A stretch of DNA of 64,000 bases from Myxococcales bacterium (GCA_016709545.1 JADJMO010000027.1:62001-126000), one strand, 5' to 3'. Positions 9,502 through 18,926 are shown, numbered from the stretch's first letter. Program-made: numbers and translations. Notes: generated by a model not told the origin, from the letters alone.

Positions 9502-10218
9502 ATGCCCGAAGCAAAGCGAAAGATGGACGAGCTCTTCGCCAGCGAGGATCGCGCACGCCTGATGGCGCTCCGCACAGACGACCCACAGCAGAACCTCCTC
9601 GAGCGCTGGAAGAAGGTCGTGAAGGGGAATCCGGGGGTCGCCGAGCGGCGCCTCGGATACGTGCCCGAGATCGCGGAGCACGGCTGGGCAGTGGTGGCGC
9701 TCCCCGAAGAGGGGTTCGCCTACACCATCGGGTTGAAATATCGATTCGATCAGCCCGAGCTCCTCGTCGCGGCGCCGGGTCTGTCGCCGAAGGACTTCGC
9801 GCGCGTGCTCAATCTGCTCGGCGCCTATGTCGCGGCCGGCAACCGGATCGGCCCGAACGAGCCGGTCGATCTCACCGACTACGGCACGACGCTCGTGTTC
9901 GACACGTACTCGAACGACATCTTTCACCGATACGCGACGGGGCTCCTCTCGACCTTCGAGCGCTATTTCGAAGATCGCTATCACGAGACCGGCGACACCC
10001 TCCCTGTCCTGTGGACCGAGCTCGCACGGAAGAAGCCCGCACCGAAGAAGTCGACCAAGAGGGCCGCTACCAAGAAGGCTGCCGCCAAGAAGCCTGCTGC
10101 CAAGAAGAGGGCTGCAACAACGAAGAAGGCCGCCGCGAAGAAGCCTGCCGCGAAGAAGCCTGCCGCGAAGAAGCCTTCCGCCAAGAGCGGTCGGGCGAAG
10201 CAACGCGCGCGGAAGTAG
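9502..10218 (+). CDS. DUF4262 protein with Lys/Ala-rich H1-like tail
   Basis: 238 residues. Residues about 50-170 match the DUF4262 pattern (HGWAVVAL, FAYTIGL, PELLVAAPG). From about residue 175 the protein becomes a run of PAKK, AAKK and TKK repeats like eukaryotic histone H1 and myxobacterial H1-like tails. Such tails bind DNA or RNA without specificity. The gene ends 9 bp from a convergent neighbour. The function of DUF4262 is unknown. The 228 bp upstream hold no clear gene. Confidence 0.75.
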   Translation: MPEAKRKMDELFASEDRARLMALRTDDPQQNLLERWKKVVKGNPGVAERRLGYVPEIAEHGWAVVALPEEGFAYTIGLKYRFDQPELLVAAPGLSPKDFARVLNLLGAYVAAGNRIGPNEPVDLTDYGTTLVFDTYSNDIFHRYATGLLSTFERYFEDRYHETGDTLPVLWTELARKKPAPKKSTKRAATKKAAAKKPAAKKRAATTKKAAAKKPAAKKPAAKKPSAKSGRAKQRARK

Positions 10219-10227
10219 CCACGCCTT

Positions 10228-10611
10228 CTAGAGTGGCAACGGTTCACCCGGCCGACGACGCTCGAATCGGGGAGCGTCACCGCCAGGACTGCCCCAGGTG
10301 ACCCGCGCCGCAAGGGCCAGCGTCGCCGGCACACCCGCGTAGAGGGTCACGAGTTGCACCTGGCCGGCGAACGTCGCCTCGAGCGCGAGGAGTCCTCCCA
10401 CGAGGGCGAAGCCGACGCCGAGGACGACCGCACCGAGACCGTACGTCGGTCGAGCGGCGCGCTCGAGCGCGGTGGCGCACGACGCGCACCAGACCCTGCC
10501 GTTCACCAGGTGGACCGCGCAGTCGTCGCACAGCGAGAAGGTGCACTTGCCACAGGCGACGATCGCGGCGCGGCTGTCGTTCGTGCACGGCGGCAGGCCG
10601 GGGCGCGTCAC
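10228..10611 (-). CDS. Zinc-ribbon/B-box-like membrane protein
   Basis: 127 residues. The N-terminal 45 residues hold three Cys pairs or near-pairs (CGKC, CDDC, CASC) with Asp and His, as in B-box-type zinc ribbons. Two hydrophobic helices follow (about 57-75 and 83-103), then an Arg/Pro-rich tail. The start is a GTG overlapping a TGA in the frame of the preceding gene (GTGA), indicating translational coupling. Proteins with this layout are common, uncharacterised membrane proteins in Myxococcota. Confidence 0.7.
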   Translation of the reverse strand: MTRPGLPPCTNDSRAAIVACGKCTFSLCDDCAVHLVNGRVWCASCATALERAARPTYGLGAVVLGVGFALVGGLLALEATFAGQVQLVTLYAGVPATLALAARVTWGSPGGDAPRFERRRPGEPLPL

Positions 10612-11005
10612 GCGGCGGAGGTTGCCACGAGCCCGCGACGCGTTGAAGTGGTGTTGCGCTCGCGCCGAGTGGCCTCAACCGCGGGCACGCTGGATCGGCG
10701 AGCGCTCGCAACTCCGCCTCCTCGCGCGCGAGGGCCGCCTTCTCTCGGTCGATCGCCGCCTGCTCGGCGGCCCGCGCCGCCTGCTCCCCCGCCCGCGCCG
10801 CCTGCTCGGCGGCCCTTGCTACCTGCTCCGCCGCCCGCGCCGCGTGGGCGCTCGCTTCGTCGCGCGTGAGCCAAGGACCGAGACCGGCAGAGTCGCACAG
10901 ATCGTCGTGGAGCGGGGACTCGGGCACCGTACCCTCCGGGATCTCCCAGCCCGTAGGGTCCACGCGCACGTCGTCGTAGCAAAGGCGGACGGCGCGCGGC
11001 TCCAT
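10608..11005 (-). CDS. Ala/Glu-rich coiled-coil hypothetical protein, end uncertain
   Basis: From the ATG at 11005 the first 90 codons look genuine. A short acidic N-terminus is followed by a heptad-like repeat of RAAEQ/RAGEQ units and a charged helix ending near ELRALAD. After that the frame stays open into the zinc-ribbon gene but loses coding character, while a neighbouring frame stops at 10608 in a GTGA overlap with that gene. A single base shift near 10640-10700 is therefore suspected. Uma2-type endonuclease genes can end in a similar helical tail, but no nuclease domain is visible here. Confidence 0.4.
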
Positions 11006-11061
11006 GAGTGAGGAGTGTAGCATCGCCGCGAACGCTGCCAGCGCCGTGCCACGCGCGCCGA

Positions 11062-12302
11062 TCACTTCTTGGTGCGCTTCTTCTCCAGCTTGCGCTCGAT
11101 CGTGATCGGCACCTTCTTGCGCGCGAGGAACCCGTTGCGGACCCAGATCCGCGCGTCGTGCAGGTTCGTCGATGCGAGCAGCACGTCGATCGCCCGGTCG
11201 CGCAGCCGGCCGTTGCTCACGAGGTTCAAGGTGCGGAGGTTCTTCGCGTACGGCGAGTCGGCGAGCGCCTGCACGCCTTCGAGCCCGAGGTCGTTGCCGC
11301 CGAGGTGCAAGAAGCTCCACCGCGCGAGCGCTGGCGACTTCGCGATGCGCGCCGCGCCCGCGTCTCCGAGATCGTTGCCGAACAGGTTCACCTCCCGGAG
11401 CCGCTCGTGCGCGAACAGCGGATCGAGCCCGGCGGGGCCGATGCGCGCGCGTGTCACGTCGAGGGCCTCGAGGCCCTGGAGGTCCATGAGACCCGAGACC
11501 CCCTCTGCGCCGAGGCCCATGAAGGGAAGCTCGAGTCGCTTCAACGACGAGAAGGCCGCGCCGCCGACGATCGCCGCAGCGCCCGCGGCGCCGAGCGCGG
11601 TCGGCGCCATCGACCACTCCTGGCCGTCGACGAACAACGACTCGAGGGAGAACTTCGCCCTCCCGATCGCCCACAGCACGTCTGGCGCGAGCGCGAGATC
11701 GGAGGCGACGGTCATGCGGAGCGCTCGGAGCTGGGGGAGCTTCGCGGCCGCGATCGCTTCGCCTTCGGTCGGCGAGAGGGGGGCGCCCTCGAGGACGAGG
11801 GTCCGCAGCGCGCCCAAGGTGGACGCTGCGGCGAGCGCCCGACCGGCTCGGCGTGATCTCGCGAAGGCTCAACGAGCGCACGTGGCGCATCTCGTCGTTC
11901 GAACGCCTCGGGCCCGAGGCCACCCTCGCCCTCGCCGAAGAGGAGCTCGAGCTCGTCGATCAGCGGCGCCACCGCCAGCACCGACTTCGCGTGCGCGATC
12001 CACGCGCGCGCCGTCATCCGCACCATCGCCACGAACCCGCGACGGAACTCGGCCTTCTCGACGACGCCAGCGATGGGCCCGAGCCAGGCGGCGCGGTGCG
12101 CGTCGAGCAGCTTGTTCTCCGCGGCGCGCACCTTGTTGCGCTCGCCACCGGCCTCGAGCGAAGCCGCGCGGAGCTGGAGGTGGATGAGCTCTCCCCGTGG
12201 GTCGCCCTGCTCGCTGAGCCAGTCGGCGAAGATCAGGCGTGGCGTGTCGTCTTCGGGGGCGCGGACAATCGCTTCGAGCAGCTCGGCTTCGCGGTCGGTC
12301 AC
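11062..12302 (-). CDS. TIGR02996 repeat-companion protein with LRR-like repeats, frameshifted
   Basis: The N-terminal 50 residues match the TIGR02996 domain (PRLIFADWLSEQGDPRGELI), found in bacteria beside leucine-rich-like repeats. The C-terminal 250 residues carry those repeats (LRTLVLEG, LRALRMTV, LEALDVTRARIG, LREVNLFGNDLGD). Two single-base shifts, near 11900 and 11845, separate the halves; the intervening 20 codons read well in the third frame. The GTG at 12302 is the assumed start. Family members are cytoplasmic and of unknown role. The basic end contains KKRTKK. Confidence 0.65.
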
Positions 12303-12404
12303 GCGGAGGATGATACGAGGACTCGAGGCTTCGAGGCGAGGTGACACGCCCCGCGACGATCGCGTGCCTTGCCGGTGCAAGGGGGCCTGGCATACTCGAC
12401 CCAG

Positions 12405-12650
12405 ATGTCCGCCAAGATCGCCCAGACCCTACCGGCCGAGATCGCTCGCATGGCCGAGGCGCAGGTGACCGCCGGCCACTACGCAACGGTCGAGGACGTC
12501 TTGCGAGCCGGCATGGAAGCCGTCGAACTGCAGCAGGAGCGTCGCCAGGCCCTCCGCACCGCGCTCGAGGAGGGAGAGGTCAGCGGCGTTGCCGAGGACT
12601 CGACCCTCGAAGGCATCCTCGACGAGTTTCGCGCGCAGCGCGCTCGCTGA
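12405..12650 (+). CDS. ParD-family antitoxin
   Basis: 81 residues. The N-terminal ribbon-helix-helix region (QTLPAEIARMAEAQV followed by GHYATVEDVLRAGM) is typical of ParD/CC2985 antitoxins, which bind their own operator and neutralise a ParE toxin with the acidic C-terminal helix. The stop is 3 bp before the ATG of the adjacent parE remnant, the normal order of the pair. Autoregulation is expected. Because the toxin looks broken, the antitoxin may now be an orphan. Confidence 0.85.
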   Translation: MSAKIAQTLPAEIARMAEAQVTAGHYATVEDVLRAGMEAVELQQERRQALRTALEEGEVSGVAEDSTLEGILDEFRAQRAR

Positions 12651-12653
12651 GCG

Positions 12654-12925
12654 ATGTCTGGCTTCCGGCTGCTGCGTCGCGCCCGCGCCGATCTCCTCGA
12701 CATTGCCGATTTCACGGCCGGGCGTTGGGGCGATCAACAAGCGGAGGCCTATCTCCGTGCTCTCTTCGATGCGTTTCGGAGACTCGCCGAGGAGCCGCAG
12801 CGACGTCGCCGCTACCCCGACCTTCCGCGCTCTGCCGGGCACTGGACATCCTCGTGGTGCGTATCCTCCACGCAACGATGCTCCCCGAGCTTCACCTGCC
12901 GCGGCGAGAACAGGGCGACGTGTAG
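12654..12925 (+). pseudogene. parE-like toxin gene, internally deleted and frameshifted
   Basis: The first 55 codons are a good ParE/RelE start (RRARADLLDIADFTAGRWGD, then FRRLAEEPQ and RRRYPDL). The family C-terminal motif, here ILVVRILHA, lies in another frame only about 12 codons later and runs to the stop at 12925. The central strands normally between them (the 'RSFPVGRHLIFYR' region) are missing, so the change is an out-of-frame deletion of roughly 20 codons, not a single-base error. The toxin is probably inactive. In its original frame translation runs on without family resemblance. Confidence 0.65.
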
Positions 12926-12949
12926 CGGCGTCGAAGCTCGACCCCTCGG

Positions 12950-13357
12950 TCAGCGCCGCGACGGTGCCTTGCGCGCGAGCTGCTCCTGGATCCAGGCCTC
13001 GGCCTCGGCCTGGGTCGCGAAGTTCGCGCACGGCCACTTCTTGGTGGTGACGCTGTCGAAGGCCACCATCGCCGCGCGGATCAGGGCGGACGGCACCACC
13101 CGGGCCTCGCAGACCGTCACCCGGCTGAGGACGTCGAGGTGGCGGACGAGGAGATCGGACGTGGTCTTCCGGACGTCCGCCGGTCCGAGCACCGGGTTGT
13201 ACCGGGTCAAGTCGATGAGATACGCGATGCGGGGGTGACGCCGGGAGAGCAGCACGTAGCGCTCGAAGACCGCCTTCAATGCGTCGACGGTGACCACCTC
13301 GGAGTAGACCACGCGCACGAGGGGAAGGCGGGATTCGTCGATCTCGAACTCCTGCAT
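12950..13357 (-). CDS. SpoIIAA/STAS-like hypothetical protein
   Basis: 135 residues from the ATG at 13357, without signal or membrane segment. The pattern of a central strand LIDLTRY, a helix with VRKTTSDLL, a strand VCEARVV and the ending FATQAEAEAWIQEQL matches the small 'SpoIIAA-like/STAS' proteins frequent in Myxococcota. These are thought to be sensor or scaffold domains; none has a defined reaction. The gene is convergent to the parE remnant and downstream of the DUF6209 gene, 50 bp away. Confidence 0.55.
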   Translation of the reverse strand: MQEFEIDESRLPLVRVVYSEVVTVDALKAVFERYVLLSRRHPRIAYLIDLTRYNPVLGPADVRKTTSDLLVRHLDVLSRVTVCEARVVPSALIRAAMVAFDSVTTKKWPCANFATQAEAEAWIQEQLARKAPSRR

Positions 13358-13407
13358 GTCGCGGCCCAACGTGACACGCGCCCCCAGGGCTGTCACGCCG
13401 TGTAGGC

Positions 13408-14397
13408 TCAGAGGCAGGGCGTGTAGAGCCCCTTGTAGTCGATGAACCTGCCGCGGTACGCGCCGCCCTTGCTGGGGCGCAGCTCCGTGCCGTTCACCAC
13501 GAAGTAGAGCTCGACGTCCTGCTGCACGTACTGCCCGTCGGCCGAGAGCGTGAGCGTGCCGGCGGGGCAGTCGCTCTTGCTCGTGCGCGTGCGGCCACCG
13601 AGCGGGTCGATCGCGCGGAGCGAGGCGCCGTAGCGGGCGTCGTTGCCGACGCGCTTCTCGAACGGCACGTAGGCCCACGACCAGGCGCTCACGCCGACGG
13701 TGCGGTAGTAGACGCGCGCGTCGAGCTGCTTCCAGAGGTCGGGGTTGTCGAAGTCGGTGACGCCGGCCTTCCAGACGTCGAAGTACGCGCCGGTGATCAT
13801 CGCGCGCTGCCGGGCCCAGGTGTCGAACGTGAACCCGCTCTCGAGCGTTCGGCGGCTGCCGTCGCACGCCTTGCCGTCGAAGCAGGTCTCGCGGGCGACG
13901 ACCGAAGCGGCGTTGCCGATCCAGCCGGGCGCGTTGGCGGCGGCGGCGACGGTGAAGTGGTAGTTCGCGCCGTAGTTCGAGTCCCACGCGACGCAGCCGT
14001 ACTTGCTGGTGTTCTGGAACCAGATCTCGAGGTCGCCGGTGGTGGGCAGATCGAGGGTGACCTCGTTGCCGGCGGGGGCCATGAGTCCCGCGATCGAGGT
14101 GGTGCCGGTGGCCGTGCCGAGGCGCCAGACGAGCGAGATGCTCCACTGCGGGCGGCCGCCCTCGTCGCCGCGACACGTGGTGAGGCGCGCGGGGTCGTAG
14201 GCGACCGTGACCTTGCTGCCGACGCGGAGGGTGCCCGTGACCGTGGTGTGCCAGCTCGCGTCGAACTGGATGCGCGCGGCGCCGTCGATCGCGGCGGTGG
14301 TCGAGGCCGAGTCCTCGTCGGTCACGGGCTGGGCCGCGCAGCCGGCGAGCGAGGCGAGCGAGACGAGGGCGAGCAGCGCGGAGAAGGTCTTGGACAT
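13408..14397 (-). CDS. DUF6209-like lipoprotein
   Basis: 329 residues. The ATG at 14397 follows AGGAG. The signal ends in LAGC near residue 20. The body begins with a beta-rich domain containing TVTGTLRVGS, VAYDPARLTTCRG and RPQWSISL, which I associate with the DUF6209 family of secreted myxobacterial proteins. Its C-terminal half has several conserved aromatic residues and Cys. The gene has its own strong promoter with a palindromic operator (14441-14468), so it is probably made under a specific signal. Function is unknown. Confidence 0.7.
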   Translation of the reverse strand: MSKTFSALLALVSLASLAGCAAQPVTDEDSASTTAAIDGAARIQFDASWHTTVTGTLRVGSKVTVAYDPARLTTCRGDEGGRPQWSISLVWRLGTATGTTSIAGLMAPAGNEVTLDLPTTGDLEIWFQNTSKYGCVAWDSNYGANYHFTVAAAANAPGWIGNAASVVARETCFDGKACDGSRRTLESGFTFDTWARQRAMITGAYFDVWKAGVTDFDNPDLWKQLDARVYYRTVGVSAWSWAYVPFEKRVGNDARYGASLRAIDPLGGRTRTSKSDCPAGTLTLSADGQYVQQDVELYFVVNGTELRPSKGGAYRGRFIDYKGLYTPCL

Positions 14398-14440
14398 CGG
14401 GGCTCCTGCGGTGGCGCTGGCGGCGTCACTCTGGAGTGAG

Positions 14441-14468
14441 TTACTAGCACCTACACTGTAGGTGTCAA
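14441..14468 (-). promoter_or_regulatory. Sigma70 promoter with 17-bp palindromic operator in the spacer
   Basis: Read on the minus strand: TTGACA (14468-14463), 16 bp, then TAGTAA (14446-14441), 44 bp before the DUF6209 start. The spacer is filled by the palindrome CACCTACACTGTAGGTG (14448-14464), 8-bp arms around a central base, which also overlaps the last two bases of the -35. This is the geometry of a TetR- or MarR-type repressor site: bound protein would block RNA polymerase. The AT-rich boxes stand out from the GC-rich surroundings. No regulator gene is adjacent in the window. hutU starts 49 bp to the other side. Confidence 0.75.
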
Positions 14469-14512
14469 GGCGCTCGTTGTGGCGGCCGAGGACCGCGATT
14501 ACCTGCGTGCGC

Positions 14513-16173
14513 ATGTCCTCCCCCCGTGTCGTCCGAGCCGCCCGTGGATCGACGTTGACCTGCAAGGGCTGGGTCCAGGAGGCCCCGCTGCGGATGCTGA
14601 TGAACAACCTCGACCCGGAGGTCGCAGAGCGGCCCGAGGACCTCGTGGTCTACGGCGGCACCGGCAAGGCCGCGCGCTCGTGGGAGGCGTTCGACGTCAT
14701 CGTCCGCGAGCTGCGCCACGCTCGCCGACGACGAGACCCTGCTCGTGCAGTCGGGCAAGGCCGTGGGCCGCTTCCGCACCACCAAGGACGCGCCGCGCGT
14801 CCTCATCGCCAACAGCAACCTCGTCGGCAAGTGGGCCAACTGGGACGAGTTCCGTCGACTCGACGCGCTCGGCCTCACGATGTACGGGCAGATGACCGCG
14901 GGGTCGTGGATCTACATCGGCACCCAGGGGATCCTGCAGGGCACCTACGAGACGTTCGTGGCCGCCGCCGCCGCCTTCACCGCGCGCACCCAGCAGAAGG
15001 CGCGCTGGGTGCTCACCGCCGGCCTCGGCGGCATGGGCGGGGCGCAGCCGCTCGCCGCGAAGATCGCCGGCCTGTCGTGCGTCGCGATCGAGGTGGACCC
15101 GACCCGCATCGAGAAGCGCCTCGAGACGGGGTACGTCGACCTCCGCGTCGACGACCTCGGCGCCGCCATCGAGCAGGCCATCGCCGCGGCCGACGCCGGC
15201 AAGCCCGTCACCATCGCGGTGCTCGCCAACGCCGCGCACGCCTATCCGGAGATCGTCCGCCGCAAGATCGTCCCCGATCTCGTGACCGAGCAGACCAGCG
15301 CCCACGATCCATTGAATGGTTATGTACCGGGCGACCTCCCCCTCGCCGACGCGCCCGCGCTGCGGCTCGCCGACCCCGTGGGCTACGTCCGCCGGGCCAA
15401 GGACGGCATGCGCGCCGAGGTCGAGGCCATGCTCGCGATGCAGGCCGCGGGCGCCGAGGTGTTCGACTACGGCAACAACCTGCGCGCCTATGCACAAGCT
15501 CGGCGGCTGCGCCGACGCGTATGGCTACCCCGGCTTCGTGCCGGCCTACATCCGCCCGCAGTTCTGCACGGGGCGCGGGCCGTTCCGCTGGGTCGCGCTC
15601 TCCGGCGACCCCGAGGACATCGCCGTCACCGACGAGACCATCTGCCAGGTGATGGCCCACGACGAGTCGCTCGTCCGCTGGATCCGCGCGGCGCAGCAGC
15701 ACGTGCACTACCAGGGGCTCCCGGCGCGCATCTGCTGGGTCGGCTACGGCGACCGCGCGCGCGTCGGCCTCGCGTTCAACGAGCTCGTGCGCACGGGCAA
15801 GGTCAAGGCCCCGATCGTCATCGGGCGCGACCACCTCGACTGCGGCAGCGTCGCCTCGCCGAACCGCGAGACCGAGGCCATGCGCGACGGCAGCGACGCG
15901 ATCGCCGACTGGGCCATCCTGAACGCACTCGTGAACACCGCGACCGGCGCCTCGTGGGTGAGCTTCCACCACGGCGGCGGCGTGGGCATCGGCTACTCGC
16001 TGCACGCCGGGATGGTCGTCGTCGCCGACGGCACGCCCGAGGCCGCCGCCCGCCTCGAGCGCGTGCTCACGAGCGACCCCGGGATGGGCGTCATCCGCCA
16101 CGCGGACGCGGGCTACGAGGAGGCCATCGCGTGCGCGAAGGAGCGCGGCGTCGCGGTGCCTCACCGCGCATGA
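14513..16173 (+). CDS. hutU: Urocanate hydratase, two frameshifts
   Basis: Converts urocanate to imidazolonepropionate in histidine degradation, with tightly bound NAD. Conserved blocks include the N-terminal CKGWVQEAPLRMLMNN and DLVVYGGTGKAAR, GQMTAGSWIYIGTQGILQGT, PGFVPAYIRPQFC and SFHHGGGVGIGYS. Single-base shifts near 14715 and 15490 split it into three frames; rejoined it is 552 residues, normal for HutU. The start ATG at 14513 precedes the usual N-terminus. Its stop overlaps the next gene's ATG (ATGA). No other hut gene is in view. Confidence 0.92.
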
Positions 16174-16433
16174 CCGAACGCACCCTGGTCGTCACCGACA
16201 CCGTGACGGGGCGCGGCAAGGGCGTGCTGCTCCTGCCGAAGCTGATCGCCACGCCGACGCAGCCGCGAGGATCGTTCGTGGCGCGCCTCACCCTTCCGGA
16301 CGAGCCGCCCCGCGAGGTCGTCGCGCAGCTCGAGGTCTCGCACGTGCGCGGGCCGCTGCCGCCGTACGCGCTGCTGCGCCTGGTGGAGATCGCCGACGTG
16401 CCGGTCGGCGCCGTGCTCGCCTGGGACGAGTGA
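16170..16433 (+). CDS. Small beta-rich protein coupled to hutU
   Basis: 87 residues, no signal or Cys. It begins at the ATG overlapping the hutU stop, so it is co-translated. The sequence alternates strands (LVVTDTVTG, GVLLLPKLIA, GSFVARLTL, PPYALLRLVEI) and looks like a small barrel domain. I recognise no family. A role in urocanase folding, or in histidine catabolism, is suggested only by position. Confidence 0.6.
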   Translation: MTERTLVVTDTVTGRGKGVLLLPKLIATPTQPRGSFVARLTLPDEPPREVVAQLEVSHVRGPLPPYALLRLVEIADVPVGAVLAWDE

Positions 16434-16508
16434 CCGGCGTCGATGCGCGCGCCGACACGACCTGCGGACGCGGTAGCGCGCGGGTGCCGCACGCGGCATG
16501 GTGGGACG

Positions 16509-17954
16509 GTGCGTTCCACCCAGCTCCTGCTCGTCGCGTTCCTCATCGGCTGCGGTCGATCGGCTCTGAGCAGCGCGGCCGTCGACGACGCCGCGACCGA
16601 CCCCGCCGCGGAGGCCGCGACCGACACGAAGGCCGCGAGCGACACCAGCGACGCGGGCGTCTGGAAGGACACGGTCACCGTCCTCGGCATCGGTCAGGCG
16701 GTCGGCACGGGCGTCCTCGGCCCGGTGTACCCGACCGGCCTCTTCGCGAGCGACGACCAGGTGGTGGTCGTCGGCCTCGCCCGCGCCGACTTCGCGATCG
16801 CTTCGGTGACCATCCCGCGCGGTGGCTTCGTGCTCGCCCTCGACACCCTCACCGGTGCGGTGCGGTGGCACCTCACGATCGGCGAGAGCATCGGGGCGAT
16901 CGCGAGCGTTGGCGACGAGCTGGCGGTCGCCGGGTCGTTCTCGGGCACGGTGACGCTGCCGACGGCCGGCGCGCCGACCACCCTCACCTCCGCGGGCCGC
17001 ACCGACGGCGTGGTCGCGGTCCTGTCGAAGCGCGGCGAACTCCGCTGGGCTCGCCGCTACGGGTCGAGCGACTTCGACCAGGGCTTCGCCGTCACGAGCC
17101 TGGGCGGCGCCGTCGTCGTCGCGGGCGCGATCACCGGGGTCGCCGATCTGGGAGAGGGCTGCGGCACCCTGGAGGCGCGGCCGGGTGGCGACGACGGTGA
17201 AGGCCACCTCGTCGGCGTCTACGACGCGGTGGTGCTGCGATACCCCGCCGACGGCGGGTGCCCGTGGGGTGCAGCGATCGGCGCCCCGCTCTCCGACGAC
17301 ATGGCGTTCGGCGTCACCACGCTCGACGGCGAGATCTTCGTCGCCGGCGCGGCGAAGCGGCCGCTGCTGCTGCGCACCACGGTGGGCGTGGACCTCGAGC
17401 TCGGCGGGGCGCCGACGAAGCGGCCAGCTCCGTTCCTGCTACGCCTCGAGCCCTCGGGAAAGCGCCCACCCGCGACGTGGCTCGGCCTCGAGACCAGCGA
17501 AGGGCGCGGCCGGTCGGTGACGACGCGAGGCAAGGACCTCCTCTTCGCGCTCACCACCGAAGGAGGGCGCGTCGACCGCGGGTCGCTCCCCCCGCTCACG
17601 CTGACGGCTGGAGCGCACGTCGTCGCCTTCCGGGGAACGGCCGTGCTCGGCGTCACCTCGCTCGGACCGAAGACGCTCGACGTCGGGCCGATCGCCGTCG
17701 CCGACGACACCGCGCTGGTCGCTGCCACCGAGGGCGATCCGGGCGGCGTGGTCTTCGCCAAGCTCGGCACGTCCACCTCGATCGCGCGCCATCCTGCCGC
17801 CGGCGCCACCGGTCTGCCCCTTCGTCGTCGCGACCTCGGGCTCGAAGGCGTGGATCGCCGGCTACACGGGGGCGCCGATCTCGCTCGGCGATCCCCGGTG
17901 AAGATCGACACGGGGAGAGAGGGCGGCTTCTTCGTCGCGCGCCTGGGGCTCTGA
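16509..17954 (+). CDS. Lipoprotein with propeller-like repeats, minor frameshifts
   Basis: 481 residues from the GTG at 16509, which gives a lipoprotein signal ending LIGC followed by GRS. A 40-residue Ala/Thr/Asp stalk leads into repeated blocks with VVVVGLARADF, LAVAGSFSGTVTL and VVVAGAITG. These are typical of myxobacterial propeller lipoproteins whose repeats read 'variable - AG-x-F-x-G-x-V/L'. Between about 17818 and 17898 the protein reads better in another frame (SKAWIAGYTG), so two compensating single-base shifts are likely. Role unknown; surface-exposed by inference. Confidence 0.7.
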   Translation: MRSTQLLLVAFLIGCGRSALSSAAVDDAATDPAAEAATDTKAASDTSDAGVWKDTVTVLGIGQAVGTGVLGPVYPTGLFASDDQVVVVGLARADFAIASVTIPRGGFVLALDTLTGAVRWHLTIGESIGAIASVGDELAVAGSFSGTVTLPTAGAPTTLTSAGRTDGVVAVLSKRGELRWARRYGSSDFDQGFAVTSLGGAVVVAGAITGVADLGEGCGTLEARPGGDDGEGHLVGVYDAVVLRYPADGGCPWGAAIGAPLSDDMAFGVTTLDGEIFVAGAAKRPLLLRTTVGVDLELGGAPTKRPAPFLLRLEPSGKRPPATWLGLETSEGRGRSVTTRGKDLLFALTTEGGRVDRGSLPPLTLTAGAHVVAFRGTAVLGVTSLGPKTLDVGPIAVADDTALVAATEGDPGGVVFAKLGTSTSIARHPAAGATGLPLRRRDLGLEGVDRRLHGGADLARRSPVKIDTGREGGFFVARLGL

Positions 17955-17992
17955 GGGGTTGCGACGCGTCCGGCGCACCGATACGGGCTGTG

Positions 17993-18913
17993 ATGCTCCG
18001 ATCGCTCGTGTTCGCCGTGACGCTGACCGCCTGCGCGCAGACCAACGCCAACAGCGGTCCCGCCGACGCGGCCGTCGCCGACACCGCGGTACCGGACACG
18101 CTCGCCACCGACTCGGGGGCAGACACCAGCACGACCGGCGACACCGGCGGCGCCACCGACACCGGCCTCGCCACCGACACCGGGCCCGTCGATCCCGCGC
18201 TGGTCGGGCTCCCGGGGATCGCGGCCTGGGACGCCCTCGCGCCCGACGAGAAGGCGAAGACCAAGACCTTTCGCACGTTCTTCCTGCACCAGTCCGTCGG
18301 CGGCGACCTCGAGGACGGCGCGGACGCCGTCGGCTACAAGTTCGAGTACGTCGACAGCAACTACACCGCGCTGGCGCCGGGTCTGAACGGGGGCCTCTTC
18401 GCGTCGAGCAACGGCAACCCGGCGGGGAAGATCGCGGAGTTTCGCAAGCTCGCGCTCGCCACCAAGTCGACGGCCCGCGTGGCCATCATGAAGTTCGGCT
18501 ACGCCGACATCGTGAGCGACAAGGTGTCGGCGGCGCAGACGGCCTACCAGGCCGCGGTCGCGGACATCAAGGCGGCTGGCGTGCGCGTCCTCCACGTCAC
18601 GCCACCCCTCGTCTACGCGGTCCCGGCCGAGAACGCGCCGAAGATGGCGACCCGCGCGTGGATGCGGACGACGTTTCCGTCCGACGTCATCTTCGATCTG
18701 CAGGACGTCGAGAGCACGGAGCCGGCGACCGGCGCCCGGTGCGAGCGTGGTGGCTCGTGGGAGATCTGCAACTCGGTGCGATCGACGGCGGCTTGCCCGA
18801 GCCTGAACCAGGGCATCGACGCACCCACCGGTCAGGGTCACATCTGCTTCGAGCCCCACGCCAAGCGCTTCGCGAAGGCCTACCTCTACGCGATCTACCT
18901 CGCCGGCAAGTGA
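17993..18913 (+). CDS. SGNH-hydrolase-like lipoprotein
   Basis: 306 residues. The signal ends LTAC (Cys 14). A stalk of ATDT/TGDTG repeats runs to about residue 60. The globular part opens with FFLHQSVGGDLEDG, where Ser is in the position seen in the 'HHSTG' variant of SGNH esterase folds. It has a central AIMKFGYAD block and a C-terminal ICFEPHAKRFAK that could supply the His. Esterase or acyl-hydrolase activity is plausible but weakly supported. It begins 38 bp after the previous lipoprotein gene, probably in the same operon. Confidence 0.6.
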   Translation: MLRSLVFAVTLTACAQTNANSGPADAAVADTAVPDTLATDSGADTSTTGDTGGATDTGLATDTGPVDPALVGLPGIAAWDALAPDEKAKTKTFRTFFLHQSVGGDLEDGADAVGYKFEYVDSNYTALAPGLNGGLFASSNGNPAGKIAEFRKLALATKSTARVAIMKFGYADIVSDKVSAAQTAYQAAVADIKAAGVRVLHVTPPLVYAVPAENAPKMATRAWMRTTFPSDVIFDLQDVESTEPATGARCERGGSWEICNSVRSTAACPSLNQGIDAPTGQGHICFEPHAKRFAKAYLYAIYLAGK

Positions 18914-18926
18914 CGCCCGGCGAGCG

